Made by a program: the position numbers and the translations under genes. The notes under the pieces were generated by a model. It was not told the origin of the DNA. It did not search any database and worked only from the letters and a program-made list of their open reading frames with translations. Positions 1 to 10,443 of a stretch of 64,000 nucleotides of DNA are shown piece by piece. The stretch's first letter is position 1; every line of letters begins with the position of its first letter. Source of the stretch: an uncultured Dehalococcoidia bacterium (GTDB taxonomy: Bacteria; Chloroflexota; Dehalococcoidia; Lucifugimonadales; Lucifugimonadaceae); the NCBI GenBank assembly GCA_951812795.1, contig OX638325.1, forward strand, positions 2,318,277 to 2,382,276, given 5' to 3'.

Positions 1-1742
1 GCTTGAATCTCTCCGGCTGTGCCCGTCGCACCTCCAACGTGTGGGGTGACGTACATGTCAACCTGGAAACGGATGCCGCGAGCCGCTACCGGGTAGCCCG
101 CCTCGTCAAGCATCGCCGCCGCTGCCGCTGGGTCATACTCGATGTTCCACTTGTCGTCCCATTCCGGTGACCGGATTGAGAACGCGTTCACGTGCACTAA
201 CCAACCAAGACCATCCACGATCACATCGTTGATCGTCTCTTTGTCGATCGCAATCGACATCGCCGTCCGCACCATCCGCGCACGTTCCATGCTCTCGTCA
301 TTGCCGTACTCGCCGATCCACGGGAACTGCTCCGTTGGCTGATAGCCCGTGCGTTCGACTTCGACTTGTTGCGGTTCACCGACTGTTATGTCCGGACACG
401 AGACTGAGCTGGCGCCTTGCGAGCAGTTGTAGTCATACTGCTCCCAGTAGTTGCCTGCGAAGAAGACGCCTTCCTGAGCGGCCTTGCCGCTGTCCGACAT
501 CTTGAAACCTTCTTCGAGCAAACCGCGGATCGCTTTCAACGAAACGTCGGCGATGTCAGTCTGACCGTTCCGCAGCATCGCGATGCGGGTCGACTCTTCT
601 GGAACCTCGTTCACGTTCAGGAATGGCATGTGTGCCGGTTGAATGTGATGTTCAGGATTCGACTCCAGCCGTACGATGTTCTGAGGAATGAACTCCTTCA
701 ACATGTACGGGCCGGTTCCGATGATGTTCTCGTTCGCCCACTCGCGACCATTCAGGTCGAATGCTCGTTTGCTGAACGTACCGTTAGTCCCCGCAAAAGT
801 GTTGAAGTACGCCTGGTTCCAAACAACTGTGAACTGCTTGATCGGAACCTCAACCGTGTAGTCGTCAATCTTCACCATCGGCTCGAACACCGCCGCATAG
901 TCGCCAGACTGGTTGTGCGTGCTCTCTGGAGCGATCAAGTCGTTGAAACTCCACACCAAGTCGTCTGCCGTTAACTCACCCCAACCGCGGTGGAACTGCA
1001 CACCTTCTTTGATCTTCACAGTGATCTTGCTGAGGTCATCCGCAACATCCCACGTCTCGGCTAGTACCGGATCGACGATGTTCGACCCCACCGGGCCGCC
1101 AGGTTGGAAGAATCCTTCGGCAATACTCCAAGGACCGTCAGGTGCGCCCGTGCTGTTCAGACCGGTCAACGTCAAGCCGACGCGGTTCTGAACCGCCATC
1201 TCGGCAGTATCCGCGGCGCTCTGAGTACTCGGCGCCTCCATCATCGCAATAGCTATCGGCGTCGGTGTCACCACCACAACCTTGTCGACTTCCTTGACGA
1301 CCTCCTTTTCAACTTCTTTCTCCACTACCACCGTCTCGACCACTGTCTTCTCGACCTCCTTCTCAATCACGACGGTTTGCACCACCGTCTCACCAGCGAC
1401 TTGGACCTCTTTCTCCACCACGACGGTCTGCACGACGGTTTCGCCGGCCACTTGTACTTCTTTCTCCACTACGACAGTCTGCACGACGGTCTCACCGGCG
1501 ACCTGCACCTCTTTTTCGACTACGACGGTTTGGATCACCGTCTCGCCAGGCACAGATTTCTCGACTACTACCGTTTGCACCACAGGTTCGCCCGGAACCT
1601 GCACCTGTTTCTCCACCACAACGGTCTGAATCACCGTTTCAGTGCCGCCACAAGCGATCACGAAAACCGTGGAAACCGCGACAAGCGCAGCCACGAGCAC
1701 AATCAGCGCCCGATTTTTCAGGTATCGAATATCGATCCTCAT
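1..1742 (-). CDS. Peptide-type ABC transporter substrate-binding lipoprotein (3' end outside window)
   Basis: Extracytoplasmic solute-binding protein of the SBP_bac_5 (oligopeptide/dipeptide) family, which delivers peptides or similar solutes to an ABC permease. The start at 1742 gives a signal peptide with a hydrophobic core (residues 12-29) and a lipobox ending in Cys31 (VIAC), so a lipid-anchored protein. Residues 34-160 are a Val/Glu-rich repeat linker. The binding domain follows, with family-like stretches such as GVQFHRGWGELTADDLVWSF and IIGTGPYMLKEF. An AGGT purine stretch lies about 8 bases before the ATG. The reading frame is open to base 1, so the C-terminus and the permease genes are not seen. 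The solute cannot be told from sequence. Confidence 0.9.
   Translation of the reverse strand, partial: MRIDIRYLKNRALIVLVAALVAVSTVFVIACGGTETVIQTVVVEKQVQVPGEPVVQTVVVEKSVPGETVIQTVVVEKEVQVAGETVVQTVVVEKEVQVAGETVVQTVVVEKEVQVAGETVVQTVVIEKEVEKTVVETVVVEKEVEKEVVKEVDKVVVVTPTPIAIAMMEAPSTQSAADTAEMAVQNRVGLTLTGLNSTGAPDGPWSIAEGFFQPGGPVGSNIVDPVLAETWDVADDLSKITVKIKEGVQFHRGWGELTADDLVWSFNDLIAPESTHNQSGDYAAVFEPMVKIDDYTVEVPIKQFTVVWNQAYFNTFAGTNGTFSKRAFDLNGREWANENIIGTGPYMLKEFIPQNIVRLESNPEHHIQPAHMPFLNVNEVPEESTRIAMLRNGQTDIADVSLKAIRGLLEEGFKMSDSGKAAQEGVFFAGNYWEQYDYNCSQGASSVSCPDITVGEPQQVEVERTGYQPTEQFPWIGEYGNDESMERARMVRTAMSIAIDKETINDVIVDGLGWLVHVNAFSIRSPEWDDKWNIEYDPAAAAAMLDEAGYPVAARGIRFQVDMYVTPHVGGATGTAGEIQ
1270..1651 (-). 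repeat. Tandem 51-bp (17-residue) coding repeats, lipoprotein linker
   Basis: The segment after the lipidated Cys of the substrate-binding protein is built of about six units resembling ETVVQTVVVEKEVQVAG. The second unit is two residues short and the last ones grade into VEKEVEK repeats. At DNA level the units are 51 bases long and very similar. Such Val/Glu/Lys spacers after a lipobox are common in Chloroflexota binding proteins and probably hold the domain away from the membrane. Confidence 0.85.
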
Positions 1743-2176
1743 TGATTTACCTCCATTGCCGGGATCATAATGCGCGAACTTATCGGGACCCGCAAACGAT
1801 CCACACGCGACCGACCAACACATTCGCCATAGCAAACGCGGTCAGTTGTCCTGCGAACGAGCGATCCTGTCCAAGCGTCGTTGCTTGCGACACGGAAAAC
1901 GCTAAGTCATGCGCATAGGTTATACCGAAAACAACACGTACACACGCAAAAATCACGAAAATCGGACGACAACATCATTTGGCGACATTAATCGATTGCC
2001 AACTGCGATCGAAATCTCCGACCTCTGGCACCTCAACATCCTTGTTCACAAAGTCGATCCCCCGTCGAGAAGCCTCGGGAAAAAGTCGTTCCCGCTTGGA
2101 CGCCAGTGATTGAGCGGACTGAACGTTCACGTCGTGTTACAGAAAAGCACGCTGGTAATTCGTCTCACCGGAAATC

Positions 2177-2205
2177 TTGCAACGAAGTCGCCAATGCCTT
2201 ACAAT
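2177..2205 (+). promoter_or_regulatory. Likely sigma70 promoter of the 16S rRNA unit
   Basis: TTGCAA (2177-2182), a 17-base spacer and TACAAT (2200-2205) lie about 90 bases before the 16S gene. This is the best -35/-10 pair in the 550-base gap between the lipoprotein gene and the rRNA. The rest of the gap (1743-2176) shows no convincing gene. A TTGACA at 2263 looks like a -35 box but belongs to the processing stem. Confidence 0.6.
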
Positions 2206-2262
2206 AAGCGGTTACCGAGAAACGGAATCTGGTCCTCGAGACCATGTTTTTCGGGAAGCATC

Positions 2263-2294
2263 TTGACAATTGAAGAGCGGAAAGAACAAACGTC
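2263..2294 (+). other. 5' arm of pre-16S rRNA processing stem
   Basis: These 32 bases pair with 4080-4111, on the far side of the 16S gene: 28 Watson-Crick pairs and one G-U, with mismatches only near 2269-2270 and 2282-2283. Long stems bracketing 16S rRNA are the usual RNase III target that releases the precursor. The pairing defines the ends of the precursor and shows that both flanks belong to one transcript. Confidence 0.85.
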
Positions 2295-2295
2295 A

Positions 2296-4118
<1,823 letters not shown>

Positions 4119-4147
4119 AAAGCGTGAGCCAACAAGCTCACGCTTTT
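4119..4147 (+). terminator. Rho-independent terminator of the 16S unit
   Basis: An 11-base perfect stem (4119-4129 with 4135-4145, core GCGTGAGC/GCTCACGC), a five-base loop and a T run. It starts only eight bases after the 16S processing stem, so transcription ends before any other rRNA gene. Confidence 0.9.
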
Positions 4148-4194
4148 TCGTTGTTTCAACCCGTCTACAATGACCACTACAGGGAGCAAAACTC

Positions 4195-4419
4195 ATGAAA
4201 CGCATACCAACCGAAGAAGCAAAGGAACAATTCCTCCAGTTGATCGACCAGCTCGACGATGAGGGTTTCGTTATAACGAGAGACGGTGAACCCGTAGCAC
4301 GATTGACGAAGTATCCGAACAGATTCGCCAAGTACATCGGCAGCATGAAGGGCGAGATCAAAGTCCATGGCGACATCATCAATGTCGGCGATCGATGGGT
4401 AAAGGGTCGACAATGGTGA
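4195..4419 (+). CDS. Antitoxin of the Phd/YefM type (VapB-like)
   Basis: A 74-residue protein with the typical antitoxin opening: a helix with EEAKEQFLQLID, then the beta hairpin FVITRDGEPVARL. These antitoxins bind DNA through the N-terminal part and block the toxin with the C-terminal tail, here KVHGDIINVGDRW. The start is an ATG after GGGAGC. Its stop codon overlaps the toxin start (ATGGTGA), so the two are translated together. The pair lies directly behind the 16S terminator and so must have its own promoter. Confidence 0.85.
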   Translation: MKRIPTEEAKEQFLQLIDQLDDEGFVITRDGEPVARLTKYPNRFAKYIGSMKGEIKVHGDIINVGDRWVKGRQW

Positions 4420-4775
4420 ATCTTGACACGCACATCGTAGTCTTCGCGTTCAACGAAGAATTGAGCACCCTAGAGCAAACCGCAATGCTGGAGCAAGACT
4501 GGGCGATCTGCCCAATGGTGTTGCGTGAGTTGACATACCTCGTGGAAAATCATCGGCTCGATTTCCCGTTGTACGGACGTACGTTCCAAAGGTTCTTAAA
4601 CGATTTGTCGATATTGCCGATCAGCTTCAATGTCGCTCGAACATCAGCGACATTAGATTTCCACAGCGACCCCGCCGACGAACTAATCGCCGCAACCAGC
4701 ATCGTATACGGCATCCCTCTCGTGACCCGAGACAGAACAATCCGACAATCAAAGCTGGTGCCTTTAGCAACGTGA
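4413..4775 (+). CDS. VapC-type PIN-domain toxin
   Basis: A 120-residue PIN-domain ribonuclease, partner of the preceding antitoxin. Acidic residues of the Mg2+ site are visible in NLDTHIVV, in the helix carrying LRELTYLVE, in DPADELIAATS and in TRDR near the end. VapC toxins cut tRNA or rRNA when freed from the antitoxin. ATG 4413 is chosen because it overlaps the antitoxin stop; a start 18 bases upstream is less likely. The toxin's own stop overlaps a GTG that may start the cytochrome gene. Confidence 0.85.
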   Translation: MVNLDTHIVVFAFNEELSTLEQTAMLEQDWAICPMVLRELTYLVENHRLDFPLYGRTFQRFLNDLSILPISFNVARTSATLDFHSDPADELIAATSIVYGIPLVTRDRTIRQSKLVPLAT

Positions 4776-5209
4776 GCACTCGGAATCGCATGACCATCAC
4801 GCGGTTCGTTGCTATCTTGATCATGTGCATAGCGGCGACCATGATCCTTTTCGCTGGATGCTCCTCCGCCAACGAACCCACAGCAACACAATCAACCGCG
4901 AAACTCGAAAATACACCGACCGTCTATGACGGCGAAGAATCGTTCCAAAACCGTTGCGCCGTTTGCCACGGCGAGCTCGCCTCCGGCACCGCCACCGGAC
5001 CTCCTCTAGTCAACCGCCTATACGAGATCGGCCACCACCCCAACTTCTCTTTCCACAACGCCGTCAACAACGGTGTCACCGCCCATCATTGGAACTTCGG
5101 CGACATGCCTCCCATCCCCAACGTCGCACCCGAAGAGATCGACGCCATCATCTGTCACGTCCGCGACCTCCAACGCGCCGAAGGAATCGCCGCCGGCGAT
5201 CCGTGCTAA
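4772..5209 (+). CDS. Cytochrome c lipoprotein
   Basis: Small class I cytochrome c, exported and probably lipid-anchored. From GTG 4772 the signal segment ends in the lipobox LFAGC (Cys30). Residues 62-66 are the heme-binding CAVCH, and Met112 in FGDMPP is the likely axial ligand. It should act as an electron carrier on the outer face of the membrane; the partner is not known. The GTG overlaps the stop of the VapC gene (GTGA); an ATG 18 bases further in is an alternative start that also keeps the signal peptide. Confidence 0.88.
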   Translation: MSTRNRMTITRFVAILIMCIAATMILFAGCSSANEPTATQSTAKLENTPTVYDGEESFQNRCAVCHGELASGTATGPPLVNRLYEIGHHPNFSFHNAVNNGVTAHHWNFGDMPPIPNVAPEEIDAIICHVRDLQRAEGIAAGDPC

Positions 5210-5224
5210 TCCAAACGGTCTACG

Positions 5225-6595
5225 TCACTTGATCGGAATGGAAACCACCATTTCCGTAAAGTCGCCGAACTGAGTCTTCGGTTCGATCGTTCCTCCGTGC
5301 TCCCTCACGATGTCGTTCGCGAGGCTGAGCCCGAGGCCCGTGCCCTTGTCGGTTGGCTTGGTTGTAAAAAAGGGATTGAAGATTTTGTCGATGATTTCGG
5401 GATCGATGCCGGTTCCGTTATCCCTCACGCGAATTTCGAGACAATCTTGTTTCCTTTCCGTCTCCAACCAAACCATCGGAAGGTAATCATCGTGGCCGTC
5501 GCCGAGCGTAAGACGCTTCTCGTCCGTGGCGTAGCATGAATTATTGGTCATGTTCAACACGACGCGCCCGATATCCTCAGCGATCACCGTTATATCGCCC
5601 GCGTTGGGATCCAAATCCTCTTGGATTACCAACTGCAGTTCCGGGTGTATCGCCTTTGAGCCGTTGTAAGCGAGAGTAGCGAAGAAGCTGACGATCTCGT
5701 TGATGTCGGTCGACTCGAAGTTGCCTCCGCCCCCACCAAGGCTGAGCATGTCGTTCACGATACGATCCGCGCGCGTTCCATGCGCTTCGATACGAATCAA
5801 GTTCTGCGATATCTCTTCGACGATCTCAGAAACCTCTTCTCTATCGCTTTGGTCGAGACCATCGATCGATTCCTTGAGTTCGACGAGCAAATCATCGGTC
5901 GCTTCAGCGAAGTTTCGCATGAAATTCAAAGGATTCTTGATTTCGTGTGCAACTCCCGCCGCCAATTCGCCGAGTTCGGCTAGCTTTCGTCGAGTGACTA
6001 TTTGATCCTGAGCGCCACGCAGTTGATCCAGGACATCTTCGAGTTCGGCGTTTTTCGATTCCAAGTCGCGAGCGAGTTCCTCCACTAGATTCAGGCGGAT
6101 GACCCTGATTGAACGTTGCCTGAGTTCTTCGAGAGATTCGGCAATGGCTGCAATTTCATTGTTGCCTTCAAGCTCCACTCGGTAGTCGAGGTCGCCTTGT
6201 CCCATGCGCCGAATCCACACCTCCATCGCGACCGCCAAGACACCAGTGGTGAGCGCTCTGACTATCGTCAGTACACCCACAGCAGTTGCGAGAATCCCAA
6301 CCGCAAGCAGAACGTTCCGCCATGTCGACAAACCAGTCTCCCCGTCCACGCCCCGGAAAGCCAAGAACACCAAAACAGTGAAGAGCAGCGCAAGAAACGT
6401 GCCGGCGATAAGCCCCAGATTCAACTGCACGCCCTGGCGTCGCAAGCTGAAAAGACCCAGCTTCAAAAAATCCGACTCTAACTTCACGTTCTTGTCCTCG
6501 CCAGATACACGCCCTCGATCCGAAACAATTGGCTTTTCGGACGTATCTCGATCAGTCTTCGTGGTATCGAGAAGCACTATTGTATGTAGTGACAA
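5225..6595 (-). CDS. Membrane sensor histidine kinase
   Basis: A 456-residue kinase. Two membrane segments (about 60-80 and 94-125) flank a very short outer loop, so sensing is probably within the membrane or HAMP region rather than by a large external domain. A HAMP-like segment and coiled coil follow (128-205). The phospho-acceptor is His217 in GVAHEIKNPLNF. The ATPase domain shows the N box near NMTNNS (348-353), G1 DNGTGID (392-398), the F box FNPFFTTK and G2 GTGLGLSL. No response regulator gene is adjacent. It converges on the cytochrome gene. Confidence 0.92.
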   Translation of the reverse strand: MSLHTIVLLDTTKTDRDTSEKPIVSDRGRVSGEDKNVKLESDFLKLGLFSLRRQGVQLNLGLIAGTFLALLFTVLVFLAFRGVDGETGLSTWRNVLLAVGILATAVGVLTIVRALTTGVLAVAMEVWIRRMGQGDLDYRVELEGNNEIAAIAESLEELRQRSIRVIRLNLVEELARDLESKNAELEDVLDQLRGAQDQIVTRRKLAELGELAAGVAHEIKNPLNFMRNFAEATDDLLVELKESIDGLDQSDREEVSEIVEEISQNLIRIEAHGTRADRIVNDMLSLGGGGGNFESTDINEIVSFFATLAYNGSKAIHPELQLVIQEDLDPNAGDITVIAEDIGRVVLNMTNNSCYATDEKRLTLGDGHDDYLPMVWLETERKQDCLEIRVRDNGTGIDPEIIDKIFNPFFTTKPTDKGTGLGLSLANDIVREHGGTIEPKTQFGDFTEMVVSIPIK

Positions 6596-6808
6596 TTATC
6601 CGCAAAAACGCGACCGGAAAAGGATCGTGTCCATCCAGTTGATCAATTGCCGGCGACAACAAGGGATCCTTTGGCAAAGCACTGAATGATTGGAGACCCA
6701 GATGTGAAGTCACTAAACCTGCACCTTAATGTGTGAAGGGCAGCCGAATTGTGCGAGCAGCGGAACGACTATACTCCTTGAAACCCAACGAGGTCTATTC
6801 GGCTTCTG

Positions 6809-8089
6809 TTACTCAAACATCCCCCGCCATTCCGCGTCGTCGTGGTGGTGTTTGCTGGGATAGTTGAAGAAGTAGTATTGCTGGCGGGATGGGACTGTGG
6901 GGTCGGGGGCGAAGCGGTGGCGCCATTTGGGGAGTTCGTTGGCGTAGCGCTCTTCGGCGCGGGAGATGGCGTCTTCGTCGATTTCGACGCCTAGGCCGGG
7001 TCCGGATGGTGGGCTGAGGGCACCGTCTTCGTAGTTGAAAGGTTCGGTGATGATGTCTTCAGACGGCGGGAGGAGTTTGGTGTAGGCGGAGTCGACGGGC
7101 CAGATGAAGTTTGGTGTGGAGGTCACGAGGTGCAGCTGCGCGGCGGTGGCAATACCGGTTTCACCGGGCGAGGAGTGGCATGATACTTTCAGGCCGCCGG
7201 CTTCGGCGATGGCGGCACACCTTTGGGTCTCGAGGAAACCGCCGTTGATGACGACGTCGAGGTGGATCGCGTCGCAGGCCCGATGCATAACGAGCTCGAG
7301 AATCTGCTCTTTAGTGGTGCGAGCTGGGCCGTCGCAGAGGATGGGAATATCGGTGTGGCGACTGACCTCGGCGAGGGCGCGGACGCTCGTGGAATCGACT
7401 GGTTCTTCGACGTGTGAGGGGTCGTACGGCTCCATCTTGCGGAGCATTCGGATCGCTTCGAGTTGAGAGTATGAACCGTTGCAGTCGTAGCCGAGTTCGA
7501 TGCGCGGTCCGGCTGCTTCGCGGGCGGCTGCCACACATTCGACGTCGAATTCGGGATTGAGTCCGATCTTGATCTTGAAGGATTTGAAGCCGAGGGCGAC
7601 GGCGCGTTTGACCTCGTCTGCGACCTTGTCGGGCGGTTTGGCACCCATCCAGTAGCGCGCTTCTACGCGATCACGATATTTGCCGCCGATTAGGTTGTAG
7701 ATGGGTTGGTTTGCGGCCTTGCCGACGATGTCCCAGAGTGCTTGGTCGATGGATCCAGTGATGTTGAGTGCGGACGATGCGCTCGTGTCGAGCAGGTGGC
7801 CGATTTTGGTGGTGACCTGTCCGGTGAGGTTCATGCCCCGTTCGATGGAGTTAATGTCGTGGGGGTCGCGGCCGGTCAGTCGCGATTTGATCTGCTCGAA
7901 GAGTCGTTGGTCGCCACCGGCTCCGATGCTGGTTTCGCCGAGACCGGTGATGCCTTCGTCGGTGTCGATGAAGATGATGGTCTTGATGGCTGCGAAGCGG
8001 GAACCGTACCACATCGTGACGGGTTCGTGCTTACCCAGGGTTGAGAGGGGGATGCAGATGTTGCGGGTGCGGATGTCGGTGATTTTCAC
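6809..8089 (-). CDS. Enolase-superfamily enzyme, mandelate racemase/muconate lactonizing type
   Basis: A 426-residue TIM-barrel enzyme that abstracts a proton next to a carboxylate; members are sugar-acid dehydratases, racemases or cycloisomerases. Counting from GTG 8089, the general base is in KIKIG (Lys172/174), the metal ligands are Asp202 (DCNG), Glu228 (EEPVD) and probably Asp253 (CDGP), and His305 (SCHSSPGE) is the opposing acid/base as in the mandelate racemase subgroup. The substrate cannot be assigned. The GTG overlaps the stop of the upstream vapC gene; an ATG 15 bases earlier is an alternative. The C-terminal tail, with HHHDD, is longer than usual. Confidence 0.9.
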   Translation of the reverse strand: MKITDIRTRNICIPLSTLGKHEPVTMWYGSRFAAIKTIIFIDTDEGITGLGETSIGAGGDQRLFEQIKSRLTGRDPHDINSIERGMNLTGQVTTKIGHLLDTSASSALNITGSIDQALWDIVGKAANQPIYNLIGGKYRDRVEARYWMGAKPPDKVADEVKRAVALGFKSFKIKIGLNPEFDVECVAAAREAAGPRIELGYDCNGSYSQLEAIRMLRKMEPYDPSHVEEPVDSTSVRALAEVSRHTDIPILCDGPARTTKEQILELVMHRACDAIHLDVVINGGFLETQRCAAIAEAGGLKVSCHSSPGETGIATAAQLHLVTSTPNFIWPVDSAYTKLLPPSEDIITEPFNYEDGALSPPSGPGLGVEIDEDAISRAEERYANELPKWRHRFAPDPTVPSRQQYYFFNYPSKHHHDDAEWRGMFE

Positions 8090-8505
8090 GGGGAGTGTTC
8101 CCATGGATTGATGACTTCGACACCGCATCCCACGAAGTCGCGTACGTTGCGTGTTGCGACGGAGGCCCCGACAGATTCTGCGATAAAGCAATCCGCGTCG
8201 TCAATTCGTCTACCTATAGCTTCGCGGACGGCGCGTATCCGCGGATACGAATTAGCTGCGGAGCGGTCAAATGGCAGGATGCGATCTGAGAAATCGACGA
8301 AGAGAATCCTATCCATCGCGGCAATGTAAGCGTCACGTATAGGTCCCTGAGGCATCCCCGATGGACCGAAAAGCAACTCTGCCTCGGTGATTGTGGTCAA
8401 GAATAGTTCGGATTCATCCTGTTCAGATAGCCATCTGTCGACATTGGGATCTATCCTTGGACGGATCATCTCTGAAACGACGTTAGTGTCAAGGATTACC
8501 GGCAA
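8086..8505 (-). CDS. PIN-domain toxin (FitB/VapC-like)
   Basis: A 139-residue PIN ribonuclease. It begins ILDTNVVSEMIRP, and the further acidic residues of the active site appear in EAELLFG, RIDDADCFIAE and TRNVRDF. The antitoxin lies seven bases upstream. Its stop overlaps the GTG start of the enolase-superfamily gene, so the toxin-antitoxin pair and the enzyme may share a transcript. Confidence 0.88.
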   Translation of the reverse strand: MPVILDTNVVSEMIRPRIDPNVDRWLSEQDESELFLTTITEAELLFGPSGMPQGPIRDAYIAAMDRILFVDFSDRILPFDRSAANSYPRIRAVREAIGRRIDDADCFIAESVGASVATRNVRDFVGCGVEVINPWEHSP

Positions 8506-8511
8506 TTAGGG

Positions 8512-8862
8512 CTACTCAAATTTAGGGAGTTCTCGGTTGCCTGACGATCGTTTTGGCAGTTCAAGGTCAATTCCACCGACGGGATCGACGATGGCGCGGA
8601 TGCGTCGCACAAGATCACTCTTGTATTGAGGCGGTTCGGGCATCGGCTCGCGTTCAGGTAACTCTAGGTCGACACCACCGATCGCCTTGAAACGCTTATG
8701 AATTCGAGTTCCCAGACCTTTACGTGGTTTGGGCCCGGCAGCAACAGCTTCAGAGAGAATTTCGCGCACTTCTGCTTCCATTGAACAGCCGTGTTCAGCA
8801 GCCCGTACGCGAAGCTTGCGCTTCACCTCGTCGTCGAGATTTCGGACCGTTATGCTCGCCAT
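8512..8862 (-). CDS. FitA-like ribbon-helix-helix antitoxin with doubled tail
   Basis: A 116-residue partner of the FitB/VapC-like toxin. Residues 1-40 (ASITVRNLDDEVKRKLRVRA) are a ribbon-helix-helix DNA-binding fold that should repress the operon. FitA-type antitoxins usually end with one toxin-binding tail and are about 80 residues. Here the tail motif occurs twice, as GGVDLELPEREP and GGIDLELPKRSS. The start ATG 8862 has GGAG at a normal distance; an ATG 18 bases upstream is less likely. Confidence 0.85.
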   Translation of the reverse strand: MASITVRNLDDEVKRKLRVRAAEHGCSMEAEVREILSEAVAAGPKPRKGLGTRIHKRFKAIGGVDLELPEREPMPEPPQYKSDLVRRIRAIVDPVGGIDLELPKRSSGNRELPKFE

Positions 8863-8928
8863 GTCTTCGTCTCCAGGCAATTTGATATCGTTGCTATCGT
8901 TGATTGCGATGATATCAAATGAAGTGCC

Positions 8929-10098
8929 TCAACGTTTGTTGAAGTGAGGCATGACGCCTTCGGCGAAGCGGTGCATTTGCTCTAGGGTTGCGGATTCAGG
9001 CATGCCCATGCCGGTGATGCCGATGTTGACTTCTTGGAGGCCGGGGTAGCGGTCTTGAACTTCGAGGAGTTTTTCGGTTACGAGATTGGCGGGACCGGCG
9101 AAGAATCCTCCGCTTGCGACGTCGGATTCGATTGTGGGGAGGTCGGCGGTGAGGAGCTGGGCGGGGTCGTTAGAGTTGATGGCGGCTACTTGCTGGTCGG
9201 AGAGTCCGCGTACGAAGCCGAGGGGTCCGAACATCTTGACGCGTTCTTCGGCCCAGAGTTTGGACTCTGCGATGGCTTGTTCGGTGGTGTCGGCGATGTA
9301 GACGGTGTAAGAGATAACGAGGTCGCCGCCGAGTTCGAGGTTGCGCCCGTGTTGGGCTTGGACTTCTTGCCACTTTTGGACGACTTGGTCGGCGGCTCCG
9401 CCGGGTGCAGCTCCGCCGCCGATCATGCCTTTGATGCCGTATTTGGCCATGAAGTTGAGGCCGCGTTCGGAGGCTGAGACTACGGGTTGCCACCACTCGA
9501 CGGGATATTTGGGGCGGGGGACTAAGGTGATCTCTTCGAGTTCGTAGCCGCGGTAGGGGACGGCGGGAGGGATGTCGTAGTGTTTGCCGTGGTGGGAGAA
9601 GGACCGCTCGTTGAAGGCCTTGTACATGACCTCGACCTGTTCCTCGAAGAGTTCGCGGTTGGCGTCTTGGTCGATGATGGGATTGCCGAAGGTTTCGACT
9701 TCGCGTGAGTGGTATCCCCGGCCGATGCCGAATCGGACGCGCCCGTTCGTGAGGATGTCCGCGGTGGCGTAGTCTTCGGCGAGGCGGAGGGGGTGCCACA
9801 TCGGGTTTATGTTGAAGCCGCATCCGAAGCGGAGGTTTTTGGTGAGATGGGCGAGGTGGACGAAGAGCACCAATAGGTTGGGGATGCATTCGTAGCCTTC
9901 ACGTTGGAAGTGGTGTTCGGCTCCCCAAAGGGTGTCGAAACCGAGTTCGTCCATGGTTTTGGCGAAGGATGTGGACTTGTCGAAGACGGTTGCGAGTTGG
10001 TCGTCGGGTAACCAGCGGTCGTTGGCAGGCGTTCCGGCGTAACCGATGTCGTCCATGTCGACGCAGCCTGCGTATAGAACTCCGAATTTGTTGATCAT
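8929..10098 (-). CDS. Luciferase-like FMN-dependent monooxygenase
   Basis: A 389-residue TIM-barrel flavin monooxygenase of the bacterial luciferase-like family, which uses reduced FMN from a partner reductase to oxidise organic substrates. Family marks are DELGFDTLWGAEHHF, the VRFGIGRGYH segment, and the C-terminal stretch where flow through the barrel is completed (FFAGPANLVTEKL). The start ATG 10098 is chosen because homology begins there; the upstream extension is unlike the family. No reductase gene is close. Many paralogs of this family are typical of SAR202 genomes. Confidence 0.9.
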   Translation of the reverse strand: MINKFGVLYAGCVDMDDIGYAGTPANDRWLPDDQLATVFDKSTSFAKTMDELGFDTLWGAEHHFQREGYECIPNLLVLFVHLAHLTKNLRFGCGFNINPMWHPLRLAEDYATADILTNGRVRFGIGRGYHSREVETFGNPIIDQDANRELFEEQVEVMYKAFNERSFSHHGKHYDIPPAVPYRGYELEEITLVPRPKYPVEWWQPVVSASERGLNFMAKYGIKGMIGGGAAPGGAADQVVQKWQEVQAQHGRNLELGGDLVISYTVYIADTTEQAIAESKLWAEERVKMFGPLGFVRGLSDQQVAAINSNDPAQLLTADLPTIESDVASGGFFAGPANLVTEKLLEVQDRYPGLQEVNIGITGMGMPESATLEQMHRFAEGVMPHFNKR

Positions 10099-10239
10099 GA
10101 TGGATGGGATTATCGCATAGGGAGCGGGGCGCGTTGGGCGCTCAACAACCATCCTCTCCCTTCATGGAGGAGTTTGAAATATGATTGCCATGATTTTTGA
10201 TGATTGGAATGATGGATTGGGGTGCGATTTCGAGCATCC

Positions 10240-10436
10240 CCTGCGTGCTTCGCACGCGTCCCCTTCGCGGAGCGAAGGGGAGGAAAGTGTGTTGGTATGG
10301 CCTGCTGGGGGTGGCAGGTTTTCGATTTTTTGGTGGGGGTTGGTATGACCCCTTTGTCCTTCGGACATTTCCCCCGCGAGCGAGCGAAATCCGGCCACAC
10401 TGCCCCCTAGCTTCCGGCTTCCGCCAGAATGACGGT
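10240..10436. repeat. Intergenic mosaic of palindromic repeats
   Basis: The gap 10099-10443 has no gene but three repeat types: an 8-base-arm hairpin around CCCCTTCGCGGAGCGAAGGGG (about 10259-10280), the TGTCCTTCGGACA hairpin with its C-rich flanks (10350-10375), and a worn copy of the ATTCCGGC-TTTC-GCCGGAAT palindrome (about 10411-10435). The last ends only eight bases before the McrC start. Confidence 0.8.
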
Positions 10437-10443
10437 GGTCTGG

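Noticed and set aside
1104-1745. Plus-strand open frame rich in His, Leu and Asp over the lipoprotein linker
   Set aside because: It is the antisense of the 17-residue repeat region; the minus strand has the lipobox and binding domain.
2263-2268. TTGACA before the 16S gene as a -35 box
   Set aside because: It is part of the 32-base stem that pairs with 4080-4111, and no -10 box lies at the right distance.
9170-9889. Long Arg/Pro-rich minus-strand frame within the luciferase-like gene
   Set aside because: Shifted-frame shadow of the monooxygenase gene; composition is that of out-of-frame GC-rich DNA.
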